Part shown: in pieces, positions 1 through 7,784 of the stretch
Layout of the letters: each line of letters begins with the position of its first letter
How positions within the stretch are numbered: the first letter of the stretch is position 1
Assembly (NCBI GenBank): GCA_035405645.1
Contig: DAONJL010000049.1
Coordinates: 1-18,699, forward strand
Direction of reading: 5' to 3'
Length of the DNA: 18,699 bases
Source of the DNA: DAONJL01 sp035405645 [NCBI: bacterium]
GTDB lineage: Bacteria > JAGOBX01 > DAONJL01
Program-made: the position numbers and the translations under genes
The notes under the pieces: model-generated
What the model was told of the DNA's origin: nothing
Databases searched by the model: none
The model's input: the letters and a program-made list of their open reading frames with translations, nothing else

Positions 1-14
1 CTATTGTAATAAAA

Positions 15-857
15 TTATTTTGTAATTTCGAATGCAAAAATAATTGGTTTATTATTTCTTAAAATTTCAATTTCTATATAATTTTCATTTTTTACATTTT
101 CCCATAATTTATAGCCTTTTTCCATAGAATCAATTTTATGACCATTTACACGCAAAATTATATCGCCCTGTCGAGCGCCATATTGATATATTAAACTACC
201 TGGAACTAAATTAGCAATTCTTACACCTGTCATAATATTATTTTCATTTACATTTGGTACAAGTGTTAAAGTCTGAAAAATTTGATTCAAATTATTATAA
301 ATTTTTTTCTCAAATTCTGTCTTACTTAAAATATGACTTATATAATTTGAATTATTAAATTCATTTATTAAACCTGATTGTCTACCACTTACTCTTAATA
401 TTGGTTCATCATTTATTTCTAATGTATATTCCTTCTTATTTTTTATCATTTTTACCTGATTTTTTAGAATTTTTTTAATTTTATATCCGTCAATTTCTTC
501 ATTCCTTTTTAAGTAATAAACTAAATTATTCGTTATATCCTTTATTATTGCTATTGATAAAGTCTCATTTATTATTATTACACCCTGTAATTTATAATCA
601 CTTAATAATTTTGGCGTTTCTTTACTTTGGTCATTTGTTAGTTCATTATCGGAAAAAAAATCTTCTATAAGAAAATAATACTCAGGCGGAAAATTTCTTA
701 TCTTTTCCTCATTTACTATTCTTTCTGATATTATACTTATATTTGTGTTTATATTAAATTTTGTTTTAATTATGGTATTTATGCCATTAACAATAATAAA
801 TGCACTGATAACAATTAAAATAATATTTAGTAAAATTATTATTCTTTTTTCACTCAT
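15..857 (-). CDS. gspC: GspC-like type II secretion inner-membrane protein with PDZ domain
   Basis: The 280-residue protein has the layout of GspC, the inner-membrane subunit that links the type II secretion platform to the outer-membrane secretin GspD. One membrane segment lies at about residues 6-27. It is followed by a periplasmic linker and then a homology-region-like beta domain at about 88-148, which reads LQGVIIINETLSIAIIKD and continues with a GYKIKKI strand. A PDZ domain covers about 195-278, with TGVRIANLVPGS and GDIILRVNGHKI. The start overlaps the mltG stop as ATGA and no clear Shine-Dalgarno is visible, so translation is probably coupled. It is the last gene in the window; a secretin gene next downstream would confirm the call. 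The alternative is a PDZ protein of another envelope complex. Sequence similarity is by eye, so the family is likely but not certain. Confidence 0.75.
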   Translation of the reverse strand: MSEKRIIILLNIILIVISAFIIVNGINTIIKTKFNINTNISIISERIVNEEKIRNFPPEYYFLIEDFFSDNELTNDQSKETPKLLSDYKLQGVIIINETLSIAIIKDITNNLVYYLKRNEEIDGYKIKKILKNQVKMIKNKKEYTLEINDEPILRVSGRQSGLINEFNNSNYISHILSKTEFEKKIYNNLNQIFQTLTLVPNVNENNIMTGVRIANLVPGSLIYQYGARQGDIILRVNGHKIDSMEKGYKLWENVKNENYIEIEILRNNKPIIFAFEITK

Positions 858-1879
858 TGACTTATACTTAGTTCTTTAATTAATTTTATTGCTCTTTTAT
901 GTTCTTGAATTGTCTTTGAAAAATAATGTGTTCCATTTCCTTTTGAAACAAAAAATAAATAATTATGTTTTGCTGGTTTTAATGCTGCTTCTATTGATTT
1001 AATACCAGGATTACATATTGGAGTTGGTGGGAAGCCTGAATATAAATATGTATTATAATCACTTTGAATTTCTAAATCTTTATAAGTTAATTTATTTTTA
1101 TAACCATTCATTGTATATAATATTGTTGGGTCTGCTTCTAATTTCATCCCTTTTTTTATTCGATTATGATATACACCTGAAATTATTGCTCGTTCCGTAT
1201 CTACTGCTGCTTCTTTTTCTATTATTGATGCTAATTTTATTATATCATATTTTGATAATTTCGTCTGATTTTCTTCAAATAATTGTTTTGTCACCTGATT
1301 AAATCTATCTACAAATTTTCTTATTATTTGTTCTTCTTTTAAATATTTTGGTATATCATAAGAATCAGGAAAAAAAAAGCCTTCTAATGAATTAACTTCC
1401 AGATTTGTTATCTGTTTTATAAATGTAGAATTATTTAAATAATTAAAAAAAATATCTTTATTTATTATTTTTCGTTTTGATAATTCTTCTATTATTTCAT
1501 TTATTGTCTGTCCTTCTTTAATCGTAAATTTATGAATTTCTGATTTTCCTGTTATTATAATACTCAATATTTGATTTATTGAATAATTTCTCCTTATTGC
1601 ATATTCACCTGCTTTTAATTTATTTCCAAGTTTATTCTTTTTTATCCAGTATAAAAAATAATATTTGTTAATATCAAATTCATTTTCTTTTAGTATTTGT
1701 AAAACTTTTTTTGCAGTTGAAGCAGGCGGAATATAAATATTTACAACCTCATCTTTATCTGATAATGGTTGATTAATATATAAAATAAAATTTTTATATT
1801 GAAGATAAAAATTATAAGCAATTGAAATGCATAATAAGAAAAAAAGAATTAATGATAAAAATCCATAAAATTTTCGCAT
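854..1879 (-). CDS. mltG: Endolytic murein transglycosylase MltG (YceG-like)
   Basis: This 341-residue inner-membrane protein matches MltG, which cuts nascent glycan strands in the periplasm and is thought to set peptidoglycan chain ends. A single N-terminal membrane segment lies at about residues 6-24. A LysM-like subdomain follows at about 46-115 (KLKAGEYAI). The catalytic domain carries LEGFFFPDSYDI at 165-176, LASIIEKEAAV at 216-226 with the expected catalytic Glu at 221, and then VYHNRIKKGMKLEADPT. The C-terminal GFPPTPICNPG and HYFSKT blocks are also family hallmarks. Length is normal. It begins 2 bases after the DUF342 gene stop, with a modest AGAGAAG ribosome site inside that gene, and overlaps gspC by 4 bases. 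All key residues are present, so I expect an active enzyme. Confidence 0.95.
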   Translation of the reverse strand: MRKFYGFLSLILFFLLCISIAYNFYLQYKNFILYINQPLSDKDEVVNIYIPPASTAKKVLQILKENEFDINKYYFLYWIKKNKLGNKLKAGEYAIRRNYSINQILSIIITGKSEIHKFTIKEGQTINEIIEELSKRKIINKDIFFNYLNNSTFIKQITNLEVNSLEGFFFPDSYDIPKYLKEEQIIRKFVDRFNQVTKQLFEENQTKLSKYDIIKLASIIEKEAAVDTERAIISGVYHNRIKKGMKLEADPTILYTMNGYKNKLTYKDLEIQSDYNTYLYSGFPPTPICNPGIKSIEAALKPAKHNYLFFVSKGNGTHYFSKTIQEHKRAIKLIKELSISQ

Positions 1880-1881
1880 TA

Positions 1882-4800
1882 TTATTTCTTCTCTTTATCT
1901 TCTTTCTCTTCTTCACCTTCTTCTGCTCGACCACTTATATCTGCTAATAATTTTTTCGATGGTTCTTCATAATTTCCTATTTTTACTTCGCCGCCCTCAT
2001 AAAAAAATGAAGCAAATTTTAATTCATTAGTTATAATAAGTGTTGCATTTCTAATTGTTATTCGAACACCTGTATAAATTATATTCTGAATACAAATTTT
2101 TCCTTTTTTACTTTCCTGCATTTTATTATGCAATGTTTTTAATTCTTCTTCTATATTTTTCAATTTTGTGCTTAATACTCTTGCTACACCAACCAGTTCA
2201 AGTAATAATGACTCTTTATTTTCTGGTAAATTTCCCTGTTCCTTTTTTAGTTTTGTTAATGCTTTTATTCCTTTACTTACTTTCTCAAAATTTTTTTTCT
2301 GTTCTTCTAAATCATTTTCAAGCATAAATATTCTTTGACGAACTGATGGGTCAATTCCAACTTCAAGAATTGTTCTTGTTGCTAAATTTGAACCTAATTC
2401 TTTTGCATATATCTCTTCACCTGCTCTTATCGTGCCACCAACAATCAAGCCTCTTTTTCCTTCCAATACAACAATTGATTTTCCTGCTGAAACTTTTGAA
2501 TGCATTATTGCTTCTTCTACTATTAAATATCTACCTACTTCTACATTTGCTTGTTCTATAAATTTTGCTCTTAAATCCATTCCTGCTTTAATTACTGCTT
2601 GCTCTCGTCCCATTATACCACTCTTAATATAAATTGAACCTTCTGCTTCTACTTCTGCTTTCCCTATATTTACCACATGAATGTCACCTGTGGCACGAAC
2701 AACAAAATCATCTTTAATAGAGCCCCGAATTACTACTGTGCCCAAAAAATTTATATTTCCTGTTTCATAACTCACATCACCATTGACATAATAAATTGGA
2801 TCAACTTTTATTCTATTCCCAATTAATACAGCATGACCATCAATTTCTGATTTTAACTCTACTCCATCATCTGATAAAATTGTATTTTTACCTGGTTGTA
2901 ATGCTATATCTTTTCCATCACTTGCTGGTATTTCATTTCCATATATATCAACGCCTGGTTTTCCTTCCGTCGCTGGTATCTTTATTGCTAATACCTGTCC
3001 TGCTACAACATTTTCTATTAAATTTATTTCTTTAAAATCAACTCTACCTTTTTCATCCTCGTGAAAATTATATTGTGCTTCATCTGAAACTTTTATTTTA
3101 AATTCAATCTTCGCATCTTCACCATTTCTTGCTGGAGTGCCTTCTGCTACTATCACTTCTTCAAAGAATAAATTATTTGTAAATATTTCTCGCAATTTAT
3201 CTGTTTTTATATTTGCTATTCCTTTTTCTTTTAAAGCATTTAATACATCTTCTTCTGTTACTGGGATTCCTCCTTCTTTTGCTGGATATACTGTTACAAA
3301 ACATTTCAAATTATCTTCTGTTATACTTATTTCAAATTTGCCATCTAATTCTGGTTCTGGTTGTCGCGGTCCTATTAGAATTGGTTTCCCTGTTGGATTT
3401 GCTATTGCTTCTGCTATTGCATCTTTATTTATATCTTTTTCATATTTATACATATTTAAATCTTTATATATTGCATTTTCATCTACTGGTGCTCCATCTC
3501 CTTTTGGCGGAAAAACTGTTAGCATTAATCCATTTAATGTATTTTGAATTGTAAAATATCCATCTACATTTTTTCCGATCTCTTTTATTAGTTCTTTTGG
3601 AACTTTTTCTTTTTCTTCTTTTAATGATACTTTTAAAATATATGATTTTTTTCCTAAACCAACTATTCCACCTTTTGCTTTTTGTAAAATTTTATATGTT
3701 AATTTTTCAATTGGTAAGTTAAAATAAGCACTTGCTTTTTTTAAACATTCTTCTATTGTTTCTCCCTCTACCTGAACAGCTGTATATTTATCTATTGGCA
3801 TTATTTTTCTTTTTATTAATTTCTTATTTTCACCGGGTTTTACTTCTACTATATGTAATTTAAACATATTATTATTTTTTGGTTCAGGCTGCTCTAATAC
3901 AACATGCACAATATCTTCTTTTGTTAATTCTAATAATTCACATCCTTTTTCTATTCCTGCTTTTTCACTTTTGGCTGTTATTATTATATTTTTTCTTATT
4001 TTCGAAAAATCAGTTATTACTTCTTCTTTTTCTTTTAATTGTTTTATTTCAGTTTCTGTTAATTCTTGAGAAAAAATGTCTAAATATGTTAATTTACAGG
4101 GTTCATAAGTTGACTGTGCAATTTTTCCTTTTTCGTCAATAAGTGTTACTTTTCTGATTTCTTTATTTATTTGTCCTGCTGCTCGAGAAATCGTATATTT
4201 TATACCCGGATATACTAACTCAGCTGCACTAACTTTCCCACTTTTCCTTTGTAATAAATTTTCTTCTATCTCTGAAATTCGCCTTTTTAATCTTGCTATT
4301 TCTTCTTTTAATACTGCTTTTCGATTTTTTAATTCACCTAATTTTCTTTCATTTTCAGAACTTATCGTGCCTGCTTCTTTTTGGGCTACTAATGTTCCAA
4401 TATTTAAATCAACTTCGTGAAATTCTTTTTCATTAGCAACGAGTTGGGCTCTATCATTATCCAATGTTTCTTTTTCGGTTGTCGTTGCTCCAACAGATAC
4501 TTCTGTTAATGTATAACTTTCAGAACCAAGTATTGCACAATTGATTTCTTCTCCTGCTATTAATTTACCACCAACTATTAATCTCTTTTCACCTATTAAC
4601 TCTATTCTTTTGCGTGCTGATACATTACTATGAATTATTGATTCACTTACTATTACATTCTCATCTGCTTCTATATTTCCATTTTCTACAAATCGAACTA
4701 TTACATTTCCTTTTGCTTTTAATAATCCACCATCTCGTCCTTTATATCCATTTTTTACTATTATATTTTTTTCTGATATGACTTCTGCTTTATTAACATT

Positions 4801-5349
4801 TTCATAAATTATTATATCCCCGGTTGCCCTTATTTTAACTCCATCCAAAACATTACCTTTTATTAATACATTGCCTTTATAATAAACTTCGCCTAATAAT
4901 GAATCAATATCACCATCAAATTTTTTTACTGGTATGACCGAAACTATATTTTTATTCCAATATAATTGTCCTGATAAATTTGCATAATATTTTTTTCTAT
5001 CTGGTGTGACAACAACATTTTCGCCTGCTATTATTTCAGGGACTTCTGACTGCTCAATATTTTCACCTATATGAACTAATAATTGTCCTTTATTTACTTC
5101 ATATATATTTTCTAATTGTTGAAATACATCATACTTTTTTTTATCTCGTGTTTTTCCAAATATATATATATTCGGAAATTTAAATAACTCTTCTTCTGCT
5201 TTTTTTTCTTCTTTTTCTTTTTGTATCTTTTCTGATTCTGTTTCTTTTCCTCTTAACTCTTGTAAATTATCACCTATTTGTGTTAATTGTTCTTCTAATG
5301 ATGTTATTTCATCAATTGATAAAACATCAATATTATCCTTATCTGGCAT
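1882..5349 (-). CDS. Giant tandem FapA/DUF342 protein with internal Jag-N domain
   Basis: This 1155-residue protein holds two DUF342 (FapA-type) modules. Residues about 565-1155 form a complete FapA-like protein: a head domain (VAEGTPARNGEDAKIEF at 734-750), GNINFLGTVVIRGS opening a polymer-like right-handed beta-helix at about 855-1000, a coiled coil at 1000-1082, and return strands. Residues about 150-412 repeat the helix and coiled coil (KIRATGDIIIYENV, SESIIHSNVSARK, LIVGGKLIAGEEI). A Jag-N domain lies at about 524-578 (VEGETIEECLKKAS, KGGIVGLGKKSY). The N-terminal 1-60 and the C-terminal tail are highly charged. No signal peptide or membrane segment is visible, so it is probably cytoplasmic. 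FapA proteins are linked to polar flagellum or signalling roles in some bacteria, but no flagellar gene is near. The start has AGGTG 5 bases upstream, 15 bases after the Trm112 gene. Confidence 0.85.
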   Translation of the reverse strand: MPDKDNIDVLSIDEITSLEEQLTQIGDNLQELRGKETESEKIQKEKEEKKAEEELFKFPNIYIFGKTRDKKKYDVFQQLENIYEVNKGQLLVHIGENIEQSEVPEIIAGENVVVTPDRKKYYANLSGQLYWNKNIVSVIPVKKFDGDIDSLLGEVYYKGNVLIKGNVLDGVKIRATGDIIIYENVNKAEVISEKNIIVKNGYKGRDGGLLKAKGNVIVRFVENGNIEADENVIVSESIIHSNVSARKRIELIGEKRLIVGGKLIAGEEINCAILGSESYTLTEVSVGATTTEKETLDNDRAQLVANEKEFHEVDLNIGTLVAQKEAGTISSENERKLGELKNRKAVLKEEIARLKRRISEIEENLLQRKSGKVSAAELVYPGIKYTISRAAGQINKEIRKVTLIDEKGKIAQSTYEPCKLTYLDIFSQELTETEIKQLKEKEEVITDFSKIRKNIIITAKSEKAGIEKGCELLELTKEDIVHVVLEQPEPKNNNMFKLHIVEVKPGENKKLIKRKIMPIDKYTAVQVEGETIEECLKKASAYFNLPIEKLTYKILQKAKGGIVGLGKKSYILKVSLKEEKEKVPKELIKEIGKNVDGYFTIQNTLNGLMLTVFPPKGDGAPVDENAIYKDLNMYKYEKDINKDAIAEAIANPTGKPILIGPRQPEPELDGKFEISITEDNLKCFVTVYPAKEGGIPVTEEDVLNALKEKGIANIKTDKLREIFTNNLFFEEVIVAEGTPARNGEDAKIEFKIKVSDEAQYNFHEDEKGRVDFKEINLIENVVAGQVLAIKIPATEGKPGVDIYGNEIPASDGKDIALQPGKNTILSDDGVELKSEIDGHAVLIGNRIKVDPIYYVNGDVSYETGNINFLGTVVIRGSIKDDFVVRATGDIHVVNIGKAEVEAEGSIYIKSGIMGREQAVIKAGMDLRAKFIEQANVEVGRYLIVEEAIMHSKVSAGKSIVVLEGKRGLIVGGTIRAGEEIYAKELGSNLATRTILEVGIDPSVRQRIFMLENDLEEQKKNFEKVSKGIKALTKLKKEQGNLPENKESLLLELVGVARVLSTKLKNIEEELKTLHNKMQESKKGKICIQNIIYTGVRITIRNATLIITNELKFASFFYEGGEVKIGNYEEPSKKLLADISGRAEEGEEEKEDKEKK

Positions 5350-5364
5350 TTAATCACCTATATA

Positions 5365-5574
5365 TTAATCTTGTGGTTTTTCTGCTTCTTCTTCAAGCAT
5401 TATTGGTATCCCCTCTCGTATTGGATATATTAACCCACATTTTTCGCCTCTTTTATATTCTCTTGTTTCGCGATTCTCATCAAGACAAATTAACTTTTGA
5501 TTTGCTTCATCATATTTCAAACTTGATTTACACATCGGACATGCAAGAATATCCAATAATTCTTTATCAATCAT
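5365..5574 (-). CDS. Trm112/YcaR-family small zinc-finger protein with loop insertion
   Basis: This 69-residue protein belongs to the Trm112 family (UPF0434, YcaR-like). In eukaryotes and archaea Trm112 activates several methyltransferases; the bacterial members are mostly uncharacterised. It starts with [14 protein letters not shown], giving the paired zinc ligands Cys12 and Cys15. The family end motif [11 protein letters not shown] is at 50-60. The usual second cysteine pair is spread apart: Cys30 (KLIC) and Cys46 (EKCGLIYPI) are separated by a charged stretch of about 15 residues. It is the first gene of the left-hand unit. A strong AAAGGAG lies upstream, and a sigma-70-like promoter lies just beyond that. 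Its partner is unknown; whether it acts with a methyltransferase, such as that in the fusion at 14777-16318, is only speculation. Confidence 0.88.
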   Translation of the reverse strand: MIDKELLDILACPMCKSSLKYDEANQKLICLDENRETREYKRGEKCGLIYPIREGIPIMLEEEAEKPQD

Positions 5575-5584
5575 ATTAAGTCAT

Positions 5585-5591
5585 CTCCTTT
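5585..5591 (-). promoter_or_regulatory. Shine-Dalgarno of the Trm112-family gene
   Basis: The minus strand reads AAAGGAG, a near-perfect anti-16S match, 10 bases before the ATG at 5574. It supports that start for the small Trm112-family protein. Confidence 0.75.
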
Positions 5592-5598
5592 ATTTTAA

Positions 5599-5627
5599 AA
5601 TTTATAAAAATTTATTTTTTCTGTCAA
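5599..5627 (-). promoter_or_regulatory. Sigma-70-like promoter for the trm112-DUF342-mltG-gspC unit
   Basis: On the minus strand a consensus TTGACA -35 box lies at 5622-5627. TATAAA at 5601-5606 gives a 15-base spacer, or the overlapping TAAATT at 5599-5604 gives the ideal 17. Transcription would start near 5592, leaving a very short leader that holds the Shine-Dalgarno. The exact -10 is uncertain in such AT-rich DNA, but the perfect -35 in the right place makes a real promoter likely. Confidence 0.65.
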
Positions 5628-5761
5628 GTAATTTATATTTTTTTCTTGTAATTTTTTGTTTATCTAAGGTATAATTATTTTTTAATTCAATATTTTATAT
5701 CTATAATTTTTTTTCTTTTATTTAAAAATTCAACTAATTCAGAGGTGTATATTCTCTAATC

Positions 5762-5783
5762 ATTATAACTATAAATTATAACT
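5762..5783. repeat. Two direct copies of ATTATAACT, 13-base period
   Basis: ATTATAACT occurs at 5762-5770 and again at 5775-5783, separated by ATAA. Tandem sites spaced just over one helix turn can be operator half-sites. They lie about 135 bases upstream of the -35 box of the next unit, rather far for a simple repressor. In DNA this AT-rich, chance is a real alternative. Confidence 0.4.
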
Positions 5784-5882
5784 CTCATCTTTTTACAGCA
5801 TCTAACCTTTATAATTTTTCGCTTTTTTTCCACCACTATATTTTTTTATTTTAATCAATAAATTTTTATCTATATTTTAATG

Positions 5883-5904
5883 ACCTTTTATTTACCTTTT
5901 ATTT
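5883..5904. repeat. 11-base tandem duplication across the DHH gene stop codon
   Basis: ACCTTTTATTT is present twice in direct tandem (5883-5893 and 5894-5904). The minus-strand TAA stop of the DHH-family gene (5899-5901) lies in the second copy. It looks like a slippage duplication just after the coding end and does not change the protein. Confidence 0.6.
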
Positions 5905-7767
5905 TTTTGGTAATACTACTTTTTCATAATCTTTTACTATTGTATATTTATAAAATTTCTTTATCCTGTTTGCTAAATATTTTACCCATTCTTCAAAATT
6001 CCATTCATTAACTTTTTTAAATCGATTTGCTGGAAATTCTGGATTTGATGTTGGTTTGCAGGTCGCTGCTTCTGGATGTCCTCCATCATTTGGACCACCA
6101 ATAAATGGCATAAGTGCACTTAAATCTATTGTATTATCAAGTGCATTTACTCGCCTTGTCGTCATCATACTCGCACCATAACAATAAAATAAATAATCAA
6201 AATTAATTTTCTCTGATAAATAATGTATTGCTGTTGCCACATTTATTCTTGCTTCTTTTGCTTTTTGATATGGTGCTAATATTACAAGGATTTTATGTTG
6301 ATTATTTGGATCAAACTTATACATTATTTGTGATATATCTAAAATATTAAATGTTATTTTCTTTATAAAATCTACAATTTTCCTGTTATTTTCGTTTAAT
6401 CGTTCATAACAGGATTTTTTATCTTCAACAGGAACTGTATAATAAATGTATGCCATATTTTTTTCAAGTTTTGGACATACATCCATCAACTTCTTTTCAT
6501 ATTCTTCTAATTCTTTATCCCAGCCTGTAATTTGTAATATATTATCAATATCTGCTTTTGATTGGATTTTCATTAATTGCTGAACCATATCTATTTTTGA
6601 ATGGCGTGAACCAATTATCTTTGAGATATTTACTGCATTTGGATCTTCTATTATATGCAAATCCTGAACATGTGCTAATCTTGTTAATTCTTTTAATCCA
6701 TCATTATCCCATTCTTTATCTTTTATTAACTGCTCATAAATCATATCAGTTCCGCATTTCAATTCTTCTGCTGTTAATTCTTTTTTATCTTCTTTCATTG
6801 GACCACTCATTGCATAATGGTCTATTAAACCTTCCTGTAATAATTTATCAAGCACTTCTTTATTTTTTTTACTATAAGGATGATGGTCATCAAACCTTCT
6901 TACATAAGTTGAAAATTCAGCGAGATAACGTAAATCACCTTCTAAATCAGGAATCGCATCAATTGGAAAATCAGGTAAATAAATATCAGTATGTTTATGC
7001 TTACTTAAATGTTTCAAACCTTCGTGATAATTTACAAAATCAAATTCATAATCAATTCCATATATTGGTTGTGATCCTTTTTCTTTTGCTATTGTATAAT
7101 ATCCCCATATTCCATATAATGCATTTGATGCTATTGTATCTAAATCACCACCACCTTCATAAATTCTTTTTATTTCTAATATTGCTTCTTTAAATGTTTG
7201 AAAATCACCATTTGTTCTTTTAAATTCTTCTTCTATTACATTTAATACATCTGCTTCAAATAATTTTCCTGTTTCTTCATTGCTTATTAAATTCTGTAAA
7301 TTATTTATCTTTTCTAATATTATTGTTCGTATCTCTTTTTCATTTATGTTATTTGCATCTACTTCAATATTAAAAATATTTAATGATGTCATATAACTTC
7401 TGTTTAATACATTATTACAAAAATTTATTTTTTCTTCTCTGGTCTGACCAATATCTTTAAAATCAACTTTCTGGTCAATCATAAAATTACTTAATGTAAG
7501 CCAATTTGCATTAGTATCTATTTTTTCTGCTGGCGGATAAAAAGGTGCTATAATTAATTTCGTAATAATTATTTTTTCAAGTGCTGACAATAATTTATTT
7601 GTATGCTCTTCATATATTAAATATTTAATTAAATTTTGTGCATCAGCACTAACAAAATACTGCTTATTAAAGTAATATATTTTTGTTAAATAAACTTTTT
7701 TTATTTTTTCTAATGCTTCAAAAAAACTTATTCCTTTGCCATGAATAATAAAAATTTTTTTTCTCAT
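5899..7767 (-). CDS. DHH/DHHA1 phosphoesterase-like protein with large novel N-terminal region
   Basis: This 622-residue protein has the ordered motifs of the DHH phosphoesterase superfamily (RecJ, NrnA, GdpP relatives), which hydrolyse phosphodiesters in small nucleotides or nucleic acid ends. Motif I is GGDLDTIAS at 206-214 (Asp208, Asp210). A second acidic position is Asp266 in YLPDFPID. The name motif is FDDHHPY at 292-298. CGTDMIYEQL at 338-347 and AHVQDL at 365-370 resemble later DHH-domain elements. The C-terminal DHHA1-like part has TTRRVNALDNTIDLSALM and then GGPNDGGHPEAAT at 557-569. The substrate-binding loop carries PND in place of the usual GGGH run. Residues 1-204 match nothing I recognise. 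There is no signal peptide. A strong GAGGGAG lies upstream and the gene sits 17 bases after the dehydrogenase-like gene. The substrate is unknown. Confidence 0.7.
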   Translation of the reverse strand: MRKKIFIIHGKGISFFEALEKIKKVYLTKIYYFNKQYFVSADAQNLIKYLIYEEHTNKLLSALEKIIITKLIIAPFYPPAEKIDTNANWLTLSNFMIDQKVDFKDIGQTREEKINFCNNVLNRSYMTSLNIFNIEVDANNINEKEIRTIILEKINNLQNLISNEETGKLFEADVLNVIEEEFKRTNGDFQTFKEAILEIKRIYEGGGDLDTIASNALYGIWGYYTIAKEKGSQPIYGIDYEFDFVNYHEGLKHLSKHKHTDIYLPDFPIDAIPDLEGDLRYLAEFSTYVRRFDDHHPYSKKNKEVLDKLLQEGLIDHYAMSGPMKEDKKELTAEELKCGTDMIYEQLIKDKEWDNDGLKELTRLAHVQDLHIIEDPNAVNISKIIGSRHSKIDMVQQLMKIQSKADIDNILQITGWDKELEEYEKKLMDVCPKLEKNMAYIYYTVPVEDKKSCYERLNENNRKIVDFIKKITFNILDISQIMYKFDPNNQHKILVILAPYQKAKEARINVATAIHYLSEKINFDYLFYCYGASMMTTRRVNALDNTIDLSALMPFIGGPNDGGHPEAATCKPTSNPEFPANRFKKVNEWNFEEWVKYLANRIKKFYKYTIVKDYEKVVLPKK

Positions 7768-7784
7768 TTTTTCTCCCTCTTTTT

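Larger units (their letters stand above)
5575..5898. other. 324-base intergenic region between the two gene units
   Basis: This is the only gap above 300 bases in the window. Its left end holds the promoter and ribosome site for the Trm112-family gene. The right end probably holds the end of the ten-gene transcript, but I see no GC-rich hairpin followed by a T-run, so no intrinsic terminator can be called. The middle (about 5740-5835) is richer in C on the plus strand than its surroundings. It holds short repeats and an AGAG...CTCT arm pair at 5741-5757. I find no convincing small gene: the minus-strand ATG starts give peptides of about ten residues without ribosome sites. Confidence 0.6.

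Noticed and set aside
854-857. Possible stop-codon reassignment (TGA read as an amino acid)
   Set aside because: The only TGA stop sits in a normal ATGA overlap right after a complete MltG C-terminus, and Trp is coded by TGG throughout, so the standard code fits.
5840-5898. Intrinsic terminator after the DHH-family gene
   Set aside because: The segment is A/T-rich with T and A runs, but I could not find a stable GC-containing hairpin, so I do not call one.
6558-7193. Long plus-strand open frame opposite the DHH-family gene
   Set aside because: Its product is Leu/His/Tyr-rich with no motifs, as expected for the antisense of an AT-rich Lys/Asn/Glu-rich gene. The minus-strand gene has clear ordered motifs.
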